Source of the DNA: Apostichopus japonicus
Lineage: Eukaryota > Echinodermata > Holothuroidea > Aspidochirotida > Stichopodidae
Direction: 5' to 3'
DNA: 60,000 nt
Assembly: GCF_037975245.1 (NCBI RefSeq)
Contig: NC_092569.1
Span: 17,281,501-17,341,500 of the forward strand
The stretch's first letter is position 1, and every line of letters begins with the position of its first letter. A program made the translations under genes and the position numbers. The notes beneath the pieces are model-generated. The model was not told the origin of the DNA. It did no database searches and worked only from the letters and a program-made list of their open reading frames with translations. Positions 48,101 to 58,972 of the stretch are shown here, piece by piece.

Positions 48101-51100
48101 TGCGTGACCAAGAAGTGATACATTTTGCGTTATTACATTTCTCGTTAATTTTATTATTACAATTTTTACAGAAAGCTATTATTCATTAAAACATTATTAC
48201 TTTATGCGTCAAACGTTATTGTATTTTTCCTTAAGATTATCTTTTGCTGCGTATCACTTAAACACTTACACCCGCTTGTTAAGAGTCTAACCAATCACAC
48301 ATTTGGTTTATGACGTGGAAGCAGACCAGACTAGAATGTCAAGTTACGTTGGGGCGCTCCGGCTCAATTAGTTCGGGCTACGTTATTAAATAAGTATAAT
48401 GAACAACAGATTAAGAGAACTCCAGACATAGATATAATTGTAGAATATAAGCTTTTTTTATTCTGTTAGGCGATATTGTTGATGGAGTGTATCTGAACTA
48501 CACTCTTTGAAGTCGGGAATCTTAGTCTTTCTCCATACTAAAAAACTACAGTATTTAACTTCCTGTGAATGGGCAATAACCTCTCTGTGACATAAACTCT
48601 TGGTCACAGAGTATTTTACTTATAATTACTAAGGCACATAGGAGAGTGCTATGACTAACCACATTTGAATACACATGAGATGCAACAGGTTGTCATCTGT
48701 GGTAAAGCATGAGTATTTCATGGAATTAAGACGAAGGGGCTTCTAAGAATATAATGTGGGTGTAGGGGTAAGTAAACTCGGGAACAGGAAGTAAGTAGAC
48801 AAAGAGACATGTAAGCACATGTTTCAAGTAATATGATGGGGATATTACTACATACTACATTACAGTCATTGGACAAGTTGAACAATGTACTTCTTAGTGC
48901 ACAAAAGCACGCTGTAAACCCTATGATAAAAGACTACAACGATTCATAATAAAGCTGAGTTTTTTGGGGGGATTTATTATGGTATAGAGTTCTAGGCTGA
49001 AAAAATACGATTTCATTCACGTCTGCTTATTCCCGAGTAATTGCAAAACCTACTGCATATTTCTATTTCTACTTCTATTTGAGCTACAGACAGGGAAGAG
49101 ATTCCTGAATAAACCAGTCATTGTATAACATATACGTATATAATCTACACTCGACATGTAATTGTACTTAATTGACTTATGGTTGATTGTTTTTGAAAAA
49201 TGTCGTTTTTTGTTCAAAAACACTGAAAGTAAAATGCCAAACTTAGTTTGCAGAAAGGTAAAGTAAATGGCAGTAAATTTGTACCGATAATGATTATTTA
49301 GTATAACAGGAGTCCACTAGAACGTATATAGAATAGCAATTTTGAATTCTTTGCATCCTGTTTTCTTCTTCTTTCTGATTAGTTACCAATCTGGACATGG
49401 GTAAGTAATGTGGTATTTAACAGGAATACTTTGGACAAGGCCTATTAATGTGATACCTTGACAATGACGCAATCAAAATTATGTCATTTTCTTTCAATGT
49501 CAAGAGTAATGAATAAGGCCTAACGAACTTCGAAAGGGAAATTTATCAAATGATATGCACAAAACAAAACAAATCCATAAATGCATCCTTCTTAATTTTG
49601 ACACACATGAAAAACTGTTGCTCTCCTTTGAAACCCCTTAATGGCGCACTAGAATGGAGGCACACTAAGAACGAGATCGACAACATATTTAATTAAATGT
49701 TCATTTAATGTATATATCGTTTGATAGCTCTATTTTGGTAAATAAAATTAACGATTTTCGCCTTAGATTTGATTTCTCTGTAATTTCGACATAAAGTTGG
49801 CTTTGTTCCTCGCAGCATGAAAGATGGCTACCTACAATACAATACATTACCACATCCTGCGCGACGATGCTTCTTCAACACTACCAATTATATAATGCTT
49901 ACACGTTATGCATAATGTATTACATTAATTTTATGTAATTTTCTGTTTATAACCTTCTTGAGATTATTGATTCGGGAAGTTAGCAATAAGCGGAAAGAAT
50001 TGTTAGCGTAGGCAAATTATAACTTCCGAACAATAACAATACTTTAGTAGAGATAGTGTAGTTTACACTACATATTTTTTATGGTATCTGGATAAATGGT
50101 TGTGCTACATGGCTGTTACTGAAGCATAACCATGAATGTTGGTGTTAAAAATGTTTGTTTTACAGACATCTTCTAGGTAAATGCTCAGCAATATAAAGTT
50201 TACGGATTATGTATATATCAGTAAATATTTGTGGCTTGAATCGGGGGTGGGTCGGGTGAGGGGCGGTGGGGAAGGGTTGATTGGGAAGTCAACACAAATA
50301 CCAGGAGAAAGTATTTGATAAATTTTCTATTACATTTGCAAAGGTTTAGCTTGCAACCTGGCTTCTAGGTTTAATAAGAATGGAAATATAAAGACCTTCC
50401 TGCTTTAAAGAATGCAAATCTAGATCTGCCCAATCTGAACAGGTGATTACGAAAATTTGCCTTCCAAAGTTGTAGGATATTACAATTCGGAAATGATGTA
50501 TGCAAGCTAGAAATCAGCATACCGCTAAAAATATGACAGTTTATTAACATATTGCTCCACAACGCCAATCGAAATTTAATAGAAGTAGTTACATCCATCA
50601 GTGTTATGGCCTTCGGATTGGGTGGGATAAAAAGATATAATTATGAGTCACCAAAGACACATAATGCAAAAATTTGACATCAGCAGTTAGTCGTTGTGCG
50701 TATTTAATATAGGGAAGCGGGTTGAGTATACGCTCTTCCATTTTCAGTTATAAGATAGGACCCGTCAGTATGCTTTATAGATATACCTCACACGATTTGG
50801 TATACCAACTCATGAAAGTTGTCAACTTATCAACAAATTTAACATTCTTTTCTCTTCTCTCACAAAAAGGACGGATGGGAAAGGGGAGGGGGGGGGGGGG
50901 TTAGGGAGCAAAGTATCAAAACCAGACAAATGAGTAATATTGTCTTATCCTAATAATTACCATCTCATTTTCAGTCATAGATTTAATCTAATATACTCCT
51001 GAAACAAAATATATAATATAAACCATTATTTTAAACATTTAATTAATTCTTACAGAGAGTGACAATCATTGCATACTGCTCTTGCTACATTAAAACATTA

Positions 51101-53492
51101 GCAGGTTGATTAATTGTTGTTTATGTAGTGAAGTTTCCGGATATTTCTTCAGCGTTTATTAGTTTGCAGTATAAGTATTTTCGCCGTCGGCATCAAATGC
51201 GAGGAAGGGAAAATTCACATTTGTAATATTATGTCCCTTAGTGCTCATTTTAAAGAGGCAAAGGTGTTACGCATGCTTCAATAAATACACAAATGGTCAC
51301 TTGTTTTCAATATTTATATTATCAATTATTTCTAGAGGGATGCAAGGACGTTTGATTTTCAAGCTTTGGATAAGACATTGTTTTGTATATTCAGATAATC
51401 AAATAAAAAATTATAGTGCTCGAAATACAGAAAGCACGAGAGTGCCATATCCTGGTGTCTAGAGGTGTTTAATTCACAAAATTGCTCACCCAAGCCCAAA
51501 CAATGGTTGGCCTTGTAAAAGCACGCTCTTGACTCCGCAAAATAGGTTCAATTTTACTTTGAATATGTTGAATTAAATCCTTTATAGCAAACTGAGAGAA
51601 TCTGCCACCGAAAGCAATTCAATCAGCAAGTCAAGTCTAGACTAATTCATGGTTCTATTCGATCCATTCTGAATGTGCTATTGTCAACGCATAAATGTTC
51701 ATAGCTGATCATATAATGTATGCTGCTAGTGACATATTTAAATGGATTTGCTGATTTCATATAGTTATTTTGAAGTATAAAAGATCAGCCTTGTTCACCC
51801 GCAAAGGATTTTTTTATTTTATTAAGTCACCCTCGAAACACCAAGTTACTTGATCTGTTCTTAACCCTAGTAACTTTACATTGAGAGTCTACCCATGTGA
51901 TCATACTGGTGTTACGTCAAGAGAAGTATAACGAGTCAATTTGAAGATACTGCCCATAGTCCTGGTTAACTGTTGATGACCGATCTTCCCATATATACAA
52001 TGTAGATATCAGAAGAACAAAGCGCGTATTCAGGTTACATGGTTTTATATTAATTGACTTCCACGGTGTGTTGCGTAATGTGTAATACAAGTGAGAATAG
52101 TCAGATAAGGCTTTATTTTCATTCGGCGTCCTCATCTATATGTCCCGACTGTTCTCTTTAACATTTTTAATAAAGCCTTATGTAGTTTACATGGACCTCG
52201 GCGAGTGAGATACATCACAATCTGCTGATGCAGTGCGTTTGCTTCCCTAGTAGTGTCATTTTAGTTTAACCGATTCCCAGCGGCTACAAGCTTACACGAA
52301 AACAATGTTTAACATAAGATAATGTAAAATACTAAATAGAGGGCGTTGCCGGAACAGTCACTTAATTTAGAACATTGGTGATTTGTATTTATAGTCCAAA
52401 TGTAGGAGAAAACAAAGGTGCGAGGAAATAACACCTTATCCTTAAAGGAGCATTACAACAGTTAAGCACGTCTAAAAACTGATGTTGCTATAGGTACACA
52501 GGAGCATTGTAACGAAAATAAATGTTGTTCTGATCACTTACTTGTATTGCAGTGTACTATCCCTTTTAAATATCATCAAGTGGAAATCGCCCTTTAATCA
52601 AGAATGTCACAATGTTTATACGTGCCATGTCACCATTACAATAATGTACATTTGACGGAACGGAAAGCAAAACCCTGAAGCTAGTGCTTTTTTCGGTTTG
52701 CATTTTAATTTTTATTATGCAGCTGTTAGCAAACAGAAAACAGATGGTTTACTTATCAATAGGTTTGAAGATAAGTGCAGGCATTTTAAAAGTTCACTGG
52801 CGGCTGGAAAGTTTACGCAACGTGAGCTAACATAAATGAGCTGACAACACCTATGGCAAACTGTCACCTCTAATATCGCAAATCATAACGGTCACAGAAG
52901 TTAAATTTGGCAGGCAATCATATGTTGAGTGGGATATGTTGGTTGGAGACGTACCCACGCTCTAGTGGCCTTGTTAAGGGGTGGATTTAGTATGTACGTC
53001 AATTGAGCGGGTTTAGTGTGTGAGCCAATTTAGCAATTAATAAATTGAATTTCGATACATTTGTGCGATCATTTCATCTCAACGTTTTCCAGTTCAATGT
53101 TCTTCTTTAGAACGCATTACAAACTGTAAACAAATAATAATTTTATATATTGCATGAAACATGAAGATTATGAAAGATATAAATGCCACGATACGAACGT
53201 TTTGCTATATTGTAGACATATTTACTACATGAAACTATGATAATACGTTAGGGTAATAAATACAAGGAACCAACGTAAGACATATAAATGGTTCTGTTTT
53301 GTGTTCTATTTAGTCTCATTACAATTTAAAACAATTCAATTAAAATAATTATTGCAAACAATGGACGATTCAATGACGCGTCTTTAGTTTAAACAATATT
53401 TAACTTTACCAATCTGCTAACCACATTTGAACAAATCATCTCAATATTAAAGAGAGTTTTCATCCTTGAAGATGATGCATAATTCAAATGTA
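45141..53492. other. Intergenic region between copies B and C
   Basis: Aligns in pieces with the A-B interval: 46200-47935 with 30120-31880, and 49800-53500 with 32250-36400. About 47940-49750 has no counterpart there and contains an inverted echo of the 'gcaaaatgtaat' block (48118-48230). No gene is supported. G-rich tracts at about 46678-46694 and 50884-50900. Confidence 0.6.
47540..48235. repeat. 'gcaaaatgtaat' repeats in inverted arrangement
   Basis: Plus-sense degenerate repeats at 47540-47730 and the complementary motif (cattttgcgttattacattt) at 48125-48144 and nearby. Similar sub-terminal repeats are common in DNA transposons, but no clear termini or target duplication were found. Confidence 0.4.
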
Positions 53493-53498
53493 TTTATT
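53493..53498 (-). terminator. Candidate polyadenylation signal, copy C
   Basis: AATAAA on the minus strand, about 133 bp past the stop codon. The position equivalent to the copy B signal reads AATAGA here. Confidence 0.3.
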
Positions 53499-53630
53499 CA
53501 GATACTAACATTGCCTCGATTTCTCCAGCTGACTTCTCATAGTTATGAAGACAAATTAATTCAGTAAATGAGGTTCCTTCTATAACAATGCGTTCGGGAG
53601 AAATCCCATGATAGGCGATCCGTCATAAAA

Positions 53631-53938
53631 TCAAGAGGTTGGTCGAATTTTCATCTCAACATATTGGGGGCTGCAGTTATAATAATAGTTAGTGAAGACC
53701 ATTTCCGCGTTGCCTCCATTGTAGACGCCGTTGAGGTTGTCATAGGTGCAATATGACTTGCAGCTGCTGCTGTATTGGAAATAGTAGCAATGGCTATAAC
53801 TATAACAATAAGAGCAATATGTATCATAGTGCCACCAGCCGCTTCTGTGCTTCTCGGCGCAGTTGAAGTTACCACATGCGTCATTGTCTCGATCATGTGT
53901 GCTGAATTGTTTTCCTCTGCTATAATAGAAACGATAAC
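53631..53938 (-). CDS. Copy C, exon 7: C-terminal third of FBG2
   Basis: 308 bp. H-D-R-D-N-D-A-C-G, N-C-A-E-K-H-R-S-G-W-W-H, then a Tyr/Cys-rich insertion (Y-C-S-Y-C-Y-S-Y and S-S-S-C-K-S-Y), C-T-Y-D-N-L-N-G, and V-E-M-K-I-R-P-T-S, TGA at 53631-53633. Confidence 0.82.
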
Positions 53939-56900
53939 CTGTGAAGCAAAACAGCAAGAACCGTCAGTGGTTATTACTCGGTCATTAAACAATAGCGTTT
54001 GTATCCTGACATGTTGCAAATTTTTGTTAGGACATAAACTAAGTTTTACAATATTCCGGGAAAAAGAGGGGGAGGGGGAGATTCACATTTAAGAAATTCA
54101 GAATTCATTGGTAATGGAATAGATCCGCGATCATTAGATATTTCATGTGCTGATTTATTCTTTGTTATTTTTTATTTTATTTAGGTTTCATTTTCAATCT
54201 AGGTTATCTGGATATAAGTTAACTAATATATGGTAATATACAAACTAAACTTGCCAAGAGGAAATTATTGTCTATTGATATTAAACAGAATGATAAAATT
54301 AGTAAACATTGTATTGGTCCTAACGGAGTACTAAATCCTGGGCTGTGCATTACCTAGTTTTACTTATTAATTTCACATTTTTAATTTCCTTCTATGTCTC
54401 GGGTTGTCAATGTCTTGCAACAGTATGTGTGGCTCTTCTTCATATAATTGTTGCACATATGTTATAGGAAACATTATTCTGCTAGTGGCATGTTTTCACT
54501 TCAAACCCTCAAGATTTAATTCACCTTTAATGGTTATGTGAATATATTTGGTCCTATTTCTCTTCCATAATATGTCATGTTCTTAAACTGAGGCTTGCTC
54601 ATTCAGCATACAATCTTGTTCATCGGCTAGTCAGACTACTTCAATATGTTGTTAATGATACAAACGGTATCCAATTGATACGGTGATACGGTAAATACCT
54701 AACACTATACTGTCTCTTTAAAGTAACGGGACCATATGGGACCAATTAGTTTGCAATTGCTGTTTTTTAAAGAAATTGCAAGAAAGCTTGCTCAAATCCC
54801 GTTGGAAACAAAACCTCCTTTACTCTGTCAAGATTATAAACCAAAAGGTTTCTAAACATCAATTACAACTAATTGAAGTGACTGAAAGGGAGAGACAAGT
54901 AAACAATGATATGAAATTTTGTATTATATCATTACTTGTTCTGTTTTTATCGGATTTTACGTTCGAAGTAATGTGTGTGACTAACTTGAAATAGATTATG
55001 AACTATATAATATTTTTTTGTTGACACAACCGGAGAAAAGGTGTGCGTGTAGTGTGAAGGGGGGGGGGGGGTTACACTAAACCCTCTTTGTGAGGGTTCC
55101 TGATCCAGTGTACTTAGACATATTTTGTAGGTAATAATATCATCAAGATCTGCTGAAACCGTGACGACCATTTTCTCATGAATTTTCTTGTGGACAGGCT
55201 AGTAACTTTAAAGAGGTTATGAAATGAAAAATTTTCATGTCTTAGAATGGTTTATCTACATTACTACAACACCATCCATGCACAACTTTCCGTAAATACG
55301 GCTTCAAACGCCAGAAATTCGCTGTCAAAGTATTCCCCAGAGACCTCTCGAGCTACCACTCGTAAAAAAAAAGCAAAGCTGCCCACCGCAGTTCATCTGA
55401 CGTCATCAAAGGAACCATTTCAGCCAAAGCCGACTCCCCGCTGTTTACCGATACGGCGTTACACAGTTTACTACATGTAACCACAACACTCTTCTCATCA
55501 ATTGAAAATGTCTTCTCCCGAATCTTCCGATTCAGAGGAAATCTCTCAGGACATTCGTAAGCTTTGACGAAAATTATTTTCTTGAGGAAGAAGAGGAGGA
55601 AATAGTTTTCGAGGGTGATGAAGATAATACCGGTGTTTTGCCCTATCAATTGAGCCCCTTGCAGAAGAATTGTAAAACGATCCCGGTGGCCGAGACGCGT
55701 CGCTGCCGATCGAAGTCCCCGAGCAGAACGGTTGGACGACCCTGAACCGAAACTGGTCGGTTGAGCATAAACAAAACCACCGTTATTAAGACCATCATAT
55801 GATTTAAATTATCTCGAATGTCGATGATCCTGCTACTTAACTTCGTAGCGAAGCTTCTAGAATTTTGTGTCTTACAGTGCAAGGAAAATGTGACATTCTG
55901 TACATTGCAACCCTATAGTACTAGTAGTGGTAACATGGGGTCTAGACCTAACTAATAGACGTTGTATAACAGGCTAGCCAGTGTAATTGTATCATCCAAC
56001 TGTTACGTAAAATCACAACGCAACGCCAGTTTTACCACAAAAGAAAACTTGCAGATCTAGTATTGATTGTTCTTAAACCAACTGGCTTTAAAATTTGTGC
56101 GAAATATTAGGTAACCATAAAAAAAATCGTCATTTGCTGTATCAAGGAGGCCTAGGCTATGGTCATAACAAGTAATTTGGCAACAGTATAGGCCTACAGG
56201 CACTCGTAACGTTGTGTATGTGTAGTGTTTTGAGCGAGTCGTGTTCAAATTCTTCGATTTTGTCATCTTTTGGAAAAGCTTGCAGTAGAAATCCGTCTTT
56301 ACTTGTGGTGGAGCAACCTGATACCACATATCGGCTCGGCATTTTTAACATTTACGAGATAAATTTACGTAAAAACAAACTCCAAACACCAAATCTCAAT
56401 TACTACGGAGCAATGCAACAGTGTAATGGTGTGTGTTCTCAGACGTTTAAGAATGTAAACATAGCGTCTCGGAAGTGAGCTGAGTTCCTCGACTGACGTC
56501 ACGCCGCGTTACCGTAAATACAACAATTTTTAGAAAGTTTTTATTACCCTCGAATTTTTGATCGTTTATTCCTCGAGAATGCAAGCTTCGTTTGACACAA
56601 ATTGGGTATCATTGGAAAGCTACGAGTGTACAGAATACGATGATAAAGAATTTTTTTTCATTTCATAACCTCTTTAAGGTGACATATTATCCAAGGCAAG
56701 GCGCAATATCAAACATGCAACAAACCTGTATTTCCATTGCTATGATCAGCGAGTTTATTCATTCTGTAGTTGTTGCTTTCAGACTCTATTTGAAACTCTG
56801 GAAATTCAGCATATTTAGCCGATCCACTAGAAGTAGTGATGTCAAAGCGAAGCTTGTAGTTTCTCTGGTTCGTCAAGTAATGAAGCTTTTCATTTCCTAG

Positions 56901-58972
56901 CCATAAATTCCTGTCGTTACCAAACCCGTCTTTGTACGCAGCCCAGTTTTGATAAAAACTCGTAGAGCTATCAGTACGACGTTGAAACACCTGGAAGGAT
57001 AGCGTGTAAGAATAGTAGTTGAAGCATGATGACAGACAAACTAAATGTAAGAAATACCGCACGACTATATAGTTATAGAATAATAATTCAGTAAGGCAAA
57101 GTTAGGACTTTCCTTTGTTTGGTCTTTTTCTACAGAGAGGGGAGGGGGGGGGGGTGCAATGCTTAGATTTTCCTCCCTTAACGTCTACCATAGTATTTTT
57201 GATATACTCAATCCCTGGTTAAGGAATTATAAAAGTGCAACCAAACCGAAAACAGAAACTCGTCATCCATAACCGTCTGCAATAGACTTAATGATAATAA
57301 ATCACAGAAACATAGTTAAAGCATTAAAACAATTTTTTTAAATCAAAACTTACGGTCCATCCTCCACCGTTCTCCATTTTACAAGTTACGTTGAATGGTA
57401 AACTAGGCCATCCACGAGGCATGATTTTATAAACGCCATTTTGTCTATGTCCAGCGTCATAAACATCCTGGCAGTCTGTATGCAAGGATTCACAAGTTTC
57501 ACCGTCACCTTCATATCCCTCATTACAATAACACTGTCGTACTTTATTCTTGACATCACAAACAGCATTGGTACTACATCTGTAGTCTTCGCATGTCAGT
57601 CGGTTGTTATTACAAGAACACTTTTGTGTGCAGTCATCGTTAACGGATGTTTCTCCATTCTAGAATTGAATTGTTGAATATAGAAGAAAGATATTTATTT
57701 CAAAATAAATTTCGTTCTTGCATTTTCTGTTATCTCAATGTCATTAAGCTGAAGTGTCATTTCTGTTTCGTTTGCAAAGTCACGTGATATTGAAATTCAT
57801 ACAAGTACTCACTGGTATAACCAAGTTGGCCTCTGCTAAGAAACACCCGCATTCACTCCTACTGATACAGTCACTCCCTTGCATTAAGAAACCAGCTGGA
57901 CAGGTGCAACCCTCACTATCCAAACAGTCTCTGTTACAACCAGATTGTTTGTTGGGATCTATACATGTTGCTTTGCAATTGCAGGTTCCGTAGATCATGT
58001 TAGTAGGACATGGAGGAAACGGTGCATATGCTGGTTGGTAAGATCAAAAGCAAAATATGGAATTTAAATAAGAATATATATAAATATATTTGGGCATTTC
58101 ATAATTATCTATCAGTCATGAAAATATAAAGTTTTACAGTAAATATCAATAAAGGAAGGACTTCGATTGAAAAGGTTATGCAGACTGTTGAAAGGGACCT
58201 AGTTGTATACTTTGTATTAGGAATACATTTGTTATGGCCTTATTATTAACGTTACGTTTTCACTTACGTGGATTAATTTCGTTTGCGCCAATTTGTGTAA
58301 CCTTATATTGCCCCCATTCATCAGTGATACGAAAACCTTTGTGTGCTGTATAGAACGAAATTCCATTAGATAATTCTATATCCACACGAAGCTCGTAGTC
58401 TGCTTGGTTCGTCAAATGTGATAACTTTTCATTGCCGAGCCAAAACTCAGTTGAGAGAAAACCAAATCCATCTTTATACTGTGACCAACTCCTATTGAAA
58501 TTAACAGAACCGCTGTCGCGGCGTTGTATGACCTATAATATGAAGAGAAAAAGATTGCAAATACTGTCACCACTTAAATGTACTCTCTCAATTGCACACA
58601 AATATTGGGTAATGGACAATTTATTTTACCCATTGTTGTATTCACAAAGGTCGTCTCCAAAAATGCTCGTTATTTTCCCAGTTTTGACGTTACTGAGTGG
58701 AGTATGCGACTTATTGATTACGACTACACATGTTAAACTCATGATACCTAGATGCTAGCGAAAGGCTTTATATATGACATAAACATTTCCAAGCAAACGT
58801 ACCGTCCAGCCTCCTCCGCCAACGTCGTTGTTGCAGTAGACCTCAAATGGTTCTTCAAATCCATCTGGCTTAATGATGTATACTCCACTAAAGTTGGACG
58901 TAGAACACTGACTTTGAACGTCTCGGCAGTCCTTTGGATATTCAGAACGTTGATAAAAGAAGAAATGAGCCA
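53631..58972 (-). CDS. Copy C: fibrinogen-related protein, first exon off-window
   Basis: Six exons: 58803-58972 (or to 58931), 58268-58532, 57813-58030, 57354-57659, 56726-56990 and 53631-53938. All are open and phases agree. Same domain order as copy B: partial FBG1, TIL, TILa/VWC-like, EGF-like, full FBG2. The signal-peptide exon should lie about 3-4 kb beyond the window. FBG2 has the long Cys/Tyr/Ser-rich insertion. The last intron carries a 1.46-kb transposon remnant (55212-56673), making it about 2.8 kb against 1.3 kb in copy B. Coding sequence is close to copy B, but intron 1 resembles copy Z. Confidence 0.8.
55508..55744 (+). pseudogene. Acidic N-terminal gene fragment inside the transposon
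   Basis: ATG at 55508 opens M-S-S-P-E-S-S-D-S-E-E-I. After a frame change near 55560 the sequence continues E-N-Y-F-L-E-E-E-E-E-E, then T-G-V-L-P-Y-Q, then a basic stretch, and stops at about 55744. An acidic start followed by a G-(V/I)-x-P-Y motif is reminiscent of proteins of animal DNA transposons with P2X7-like tails; this is a weak resemblance. The fragment is out of frame and truncated. Confidence 0.3.
56163..56346 (-). pseudogene. THAP-domain N-terminal fragment inside the transposon
   Basis: ATG at about 56346 on the minus strand gives M-P-S-R-Y-V-V-S-G-C-S-T-T, then A-F-P-K-D-D-K. This matches the start of a THAP zinc finger: M-P near the N-terminus, the second cysteine of the C2CH set (the first replaced by V here), and F-P-K-D. 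The downstream Trp and the second Cys/His pair are not found and the frame ends soon after, so it is dead. THAP domains are used for DNA binding by P-element and Kolobok transposases. Confidence 0.45.
56726..56990 (-). CDS. Copy C, exon 6: middle of FBG2
   Basis: 265 bp, phase 0 to 1. V-F-Q-R-R-T-D-S-S-T-S-F-Y-Q-N-W, Y-K-D-G-F-G-N, L-W-L-G-N-E-K-L and L-R-F-D-I. Few differences from copy B. Confidence 0.83.
57354..57659 (-). CDS. Copy C, exon 5: TILa/VWC-like, EGF-like, start of FBG2
   Basis: 306 bp, phase 0 both ends. N-G-E-T-S-V-N-D-D-C-T-Q-K-C-S-C, C-S-T-N-A-V-C, C-Y-C, G-D-G-E-T-C, then T-D-C-Q-D-V-Y-D-A-G-H to G-G-G-W-T. All cysteines conserved with copy B. Confidence 0.83.
57813..58030 (-). 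CDS. Copy C, exon 4: TIL domain
   Basis: 218 bp, phase 1 to 0. P-C-P-T-N-M-I-Y-G-T-C-N-C, T-C, G-C-N-R-D-C, G-C-T-C-P-A-G-F, D-C-I and E-C-G-C, the full TIL cysteine pattern. Confidence 0.85.
58268..58532 (-). CDS. Copy C, exon 3: middle of FBG1
   Basis: 265 bp, open. V-I-Q-R-R-D-S-G-S-V-N-F-N-R-S-W-S-Q-Y then E-F-W-L-G-N-E-K-L and L-R-V-D-I-E-L. Followed directly by the TIL exon. Confidence 0.82.
58803..58972 (-). CDS. Copy C, exon 2: start of FBG1
   Basis: Open from the upstream acceptor (TATAG|TGG): Y-P-K-D-C-R-D-V, S-G-V-Y-I-I-K-P-D-G-F, Y-C-N-N-D, G-G-G-G-W-T, donor GTACGT. The alternative acceptor starts the exon at 58931. The acceptor tract is weaker than in A and B. Confidence 0.75.

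Larger units (their letters stand above)
55208..56677. mobile_element. TTAA-flanked DNA transposon remnant (Kolobok- or piggyBac-like)
   Basis: The element 55212-56673 (1462 bp) is flanked by TTAA on both sides and ends in perfect 20-bp inverted repeats AGAGGTTATGAAATGAAAAA. Copy B has the empty site, a single TTAA in matching flank (38034-38037). It carries two inward-facing gene starts: a minus-strand THAP-like N-terminus near the right end and a plus-strand acidic peptide near the left end. TTAA target, TTAAAG-type termini and a THAP domain together favour Kolobok; piggyBac shares the TTAA target but not normally THAP. No transposase core is visible, so it is an internally deleted, non-autonomous copy. 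Confidence 0.75.

Noticed and set aside
56592-56900. Plus-strand open frames antisense to FBG2 exons (also 23859-24176, 38006-38260, 57441-57677)
   Set aside because: They are antisense shadows of well-supported minus-strand exons.
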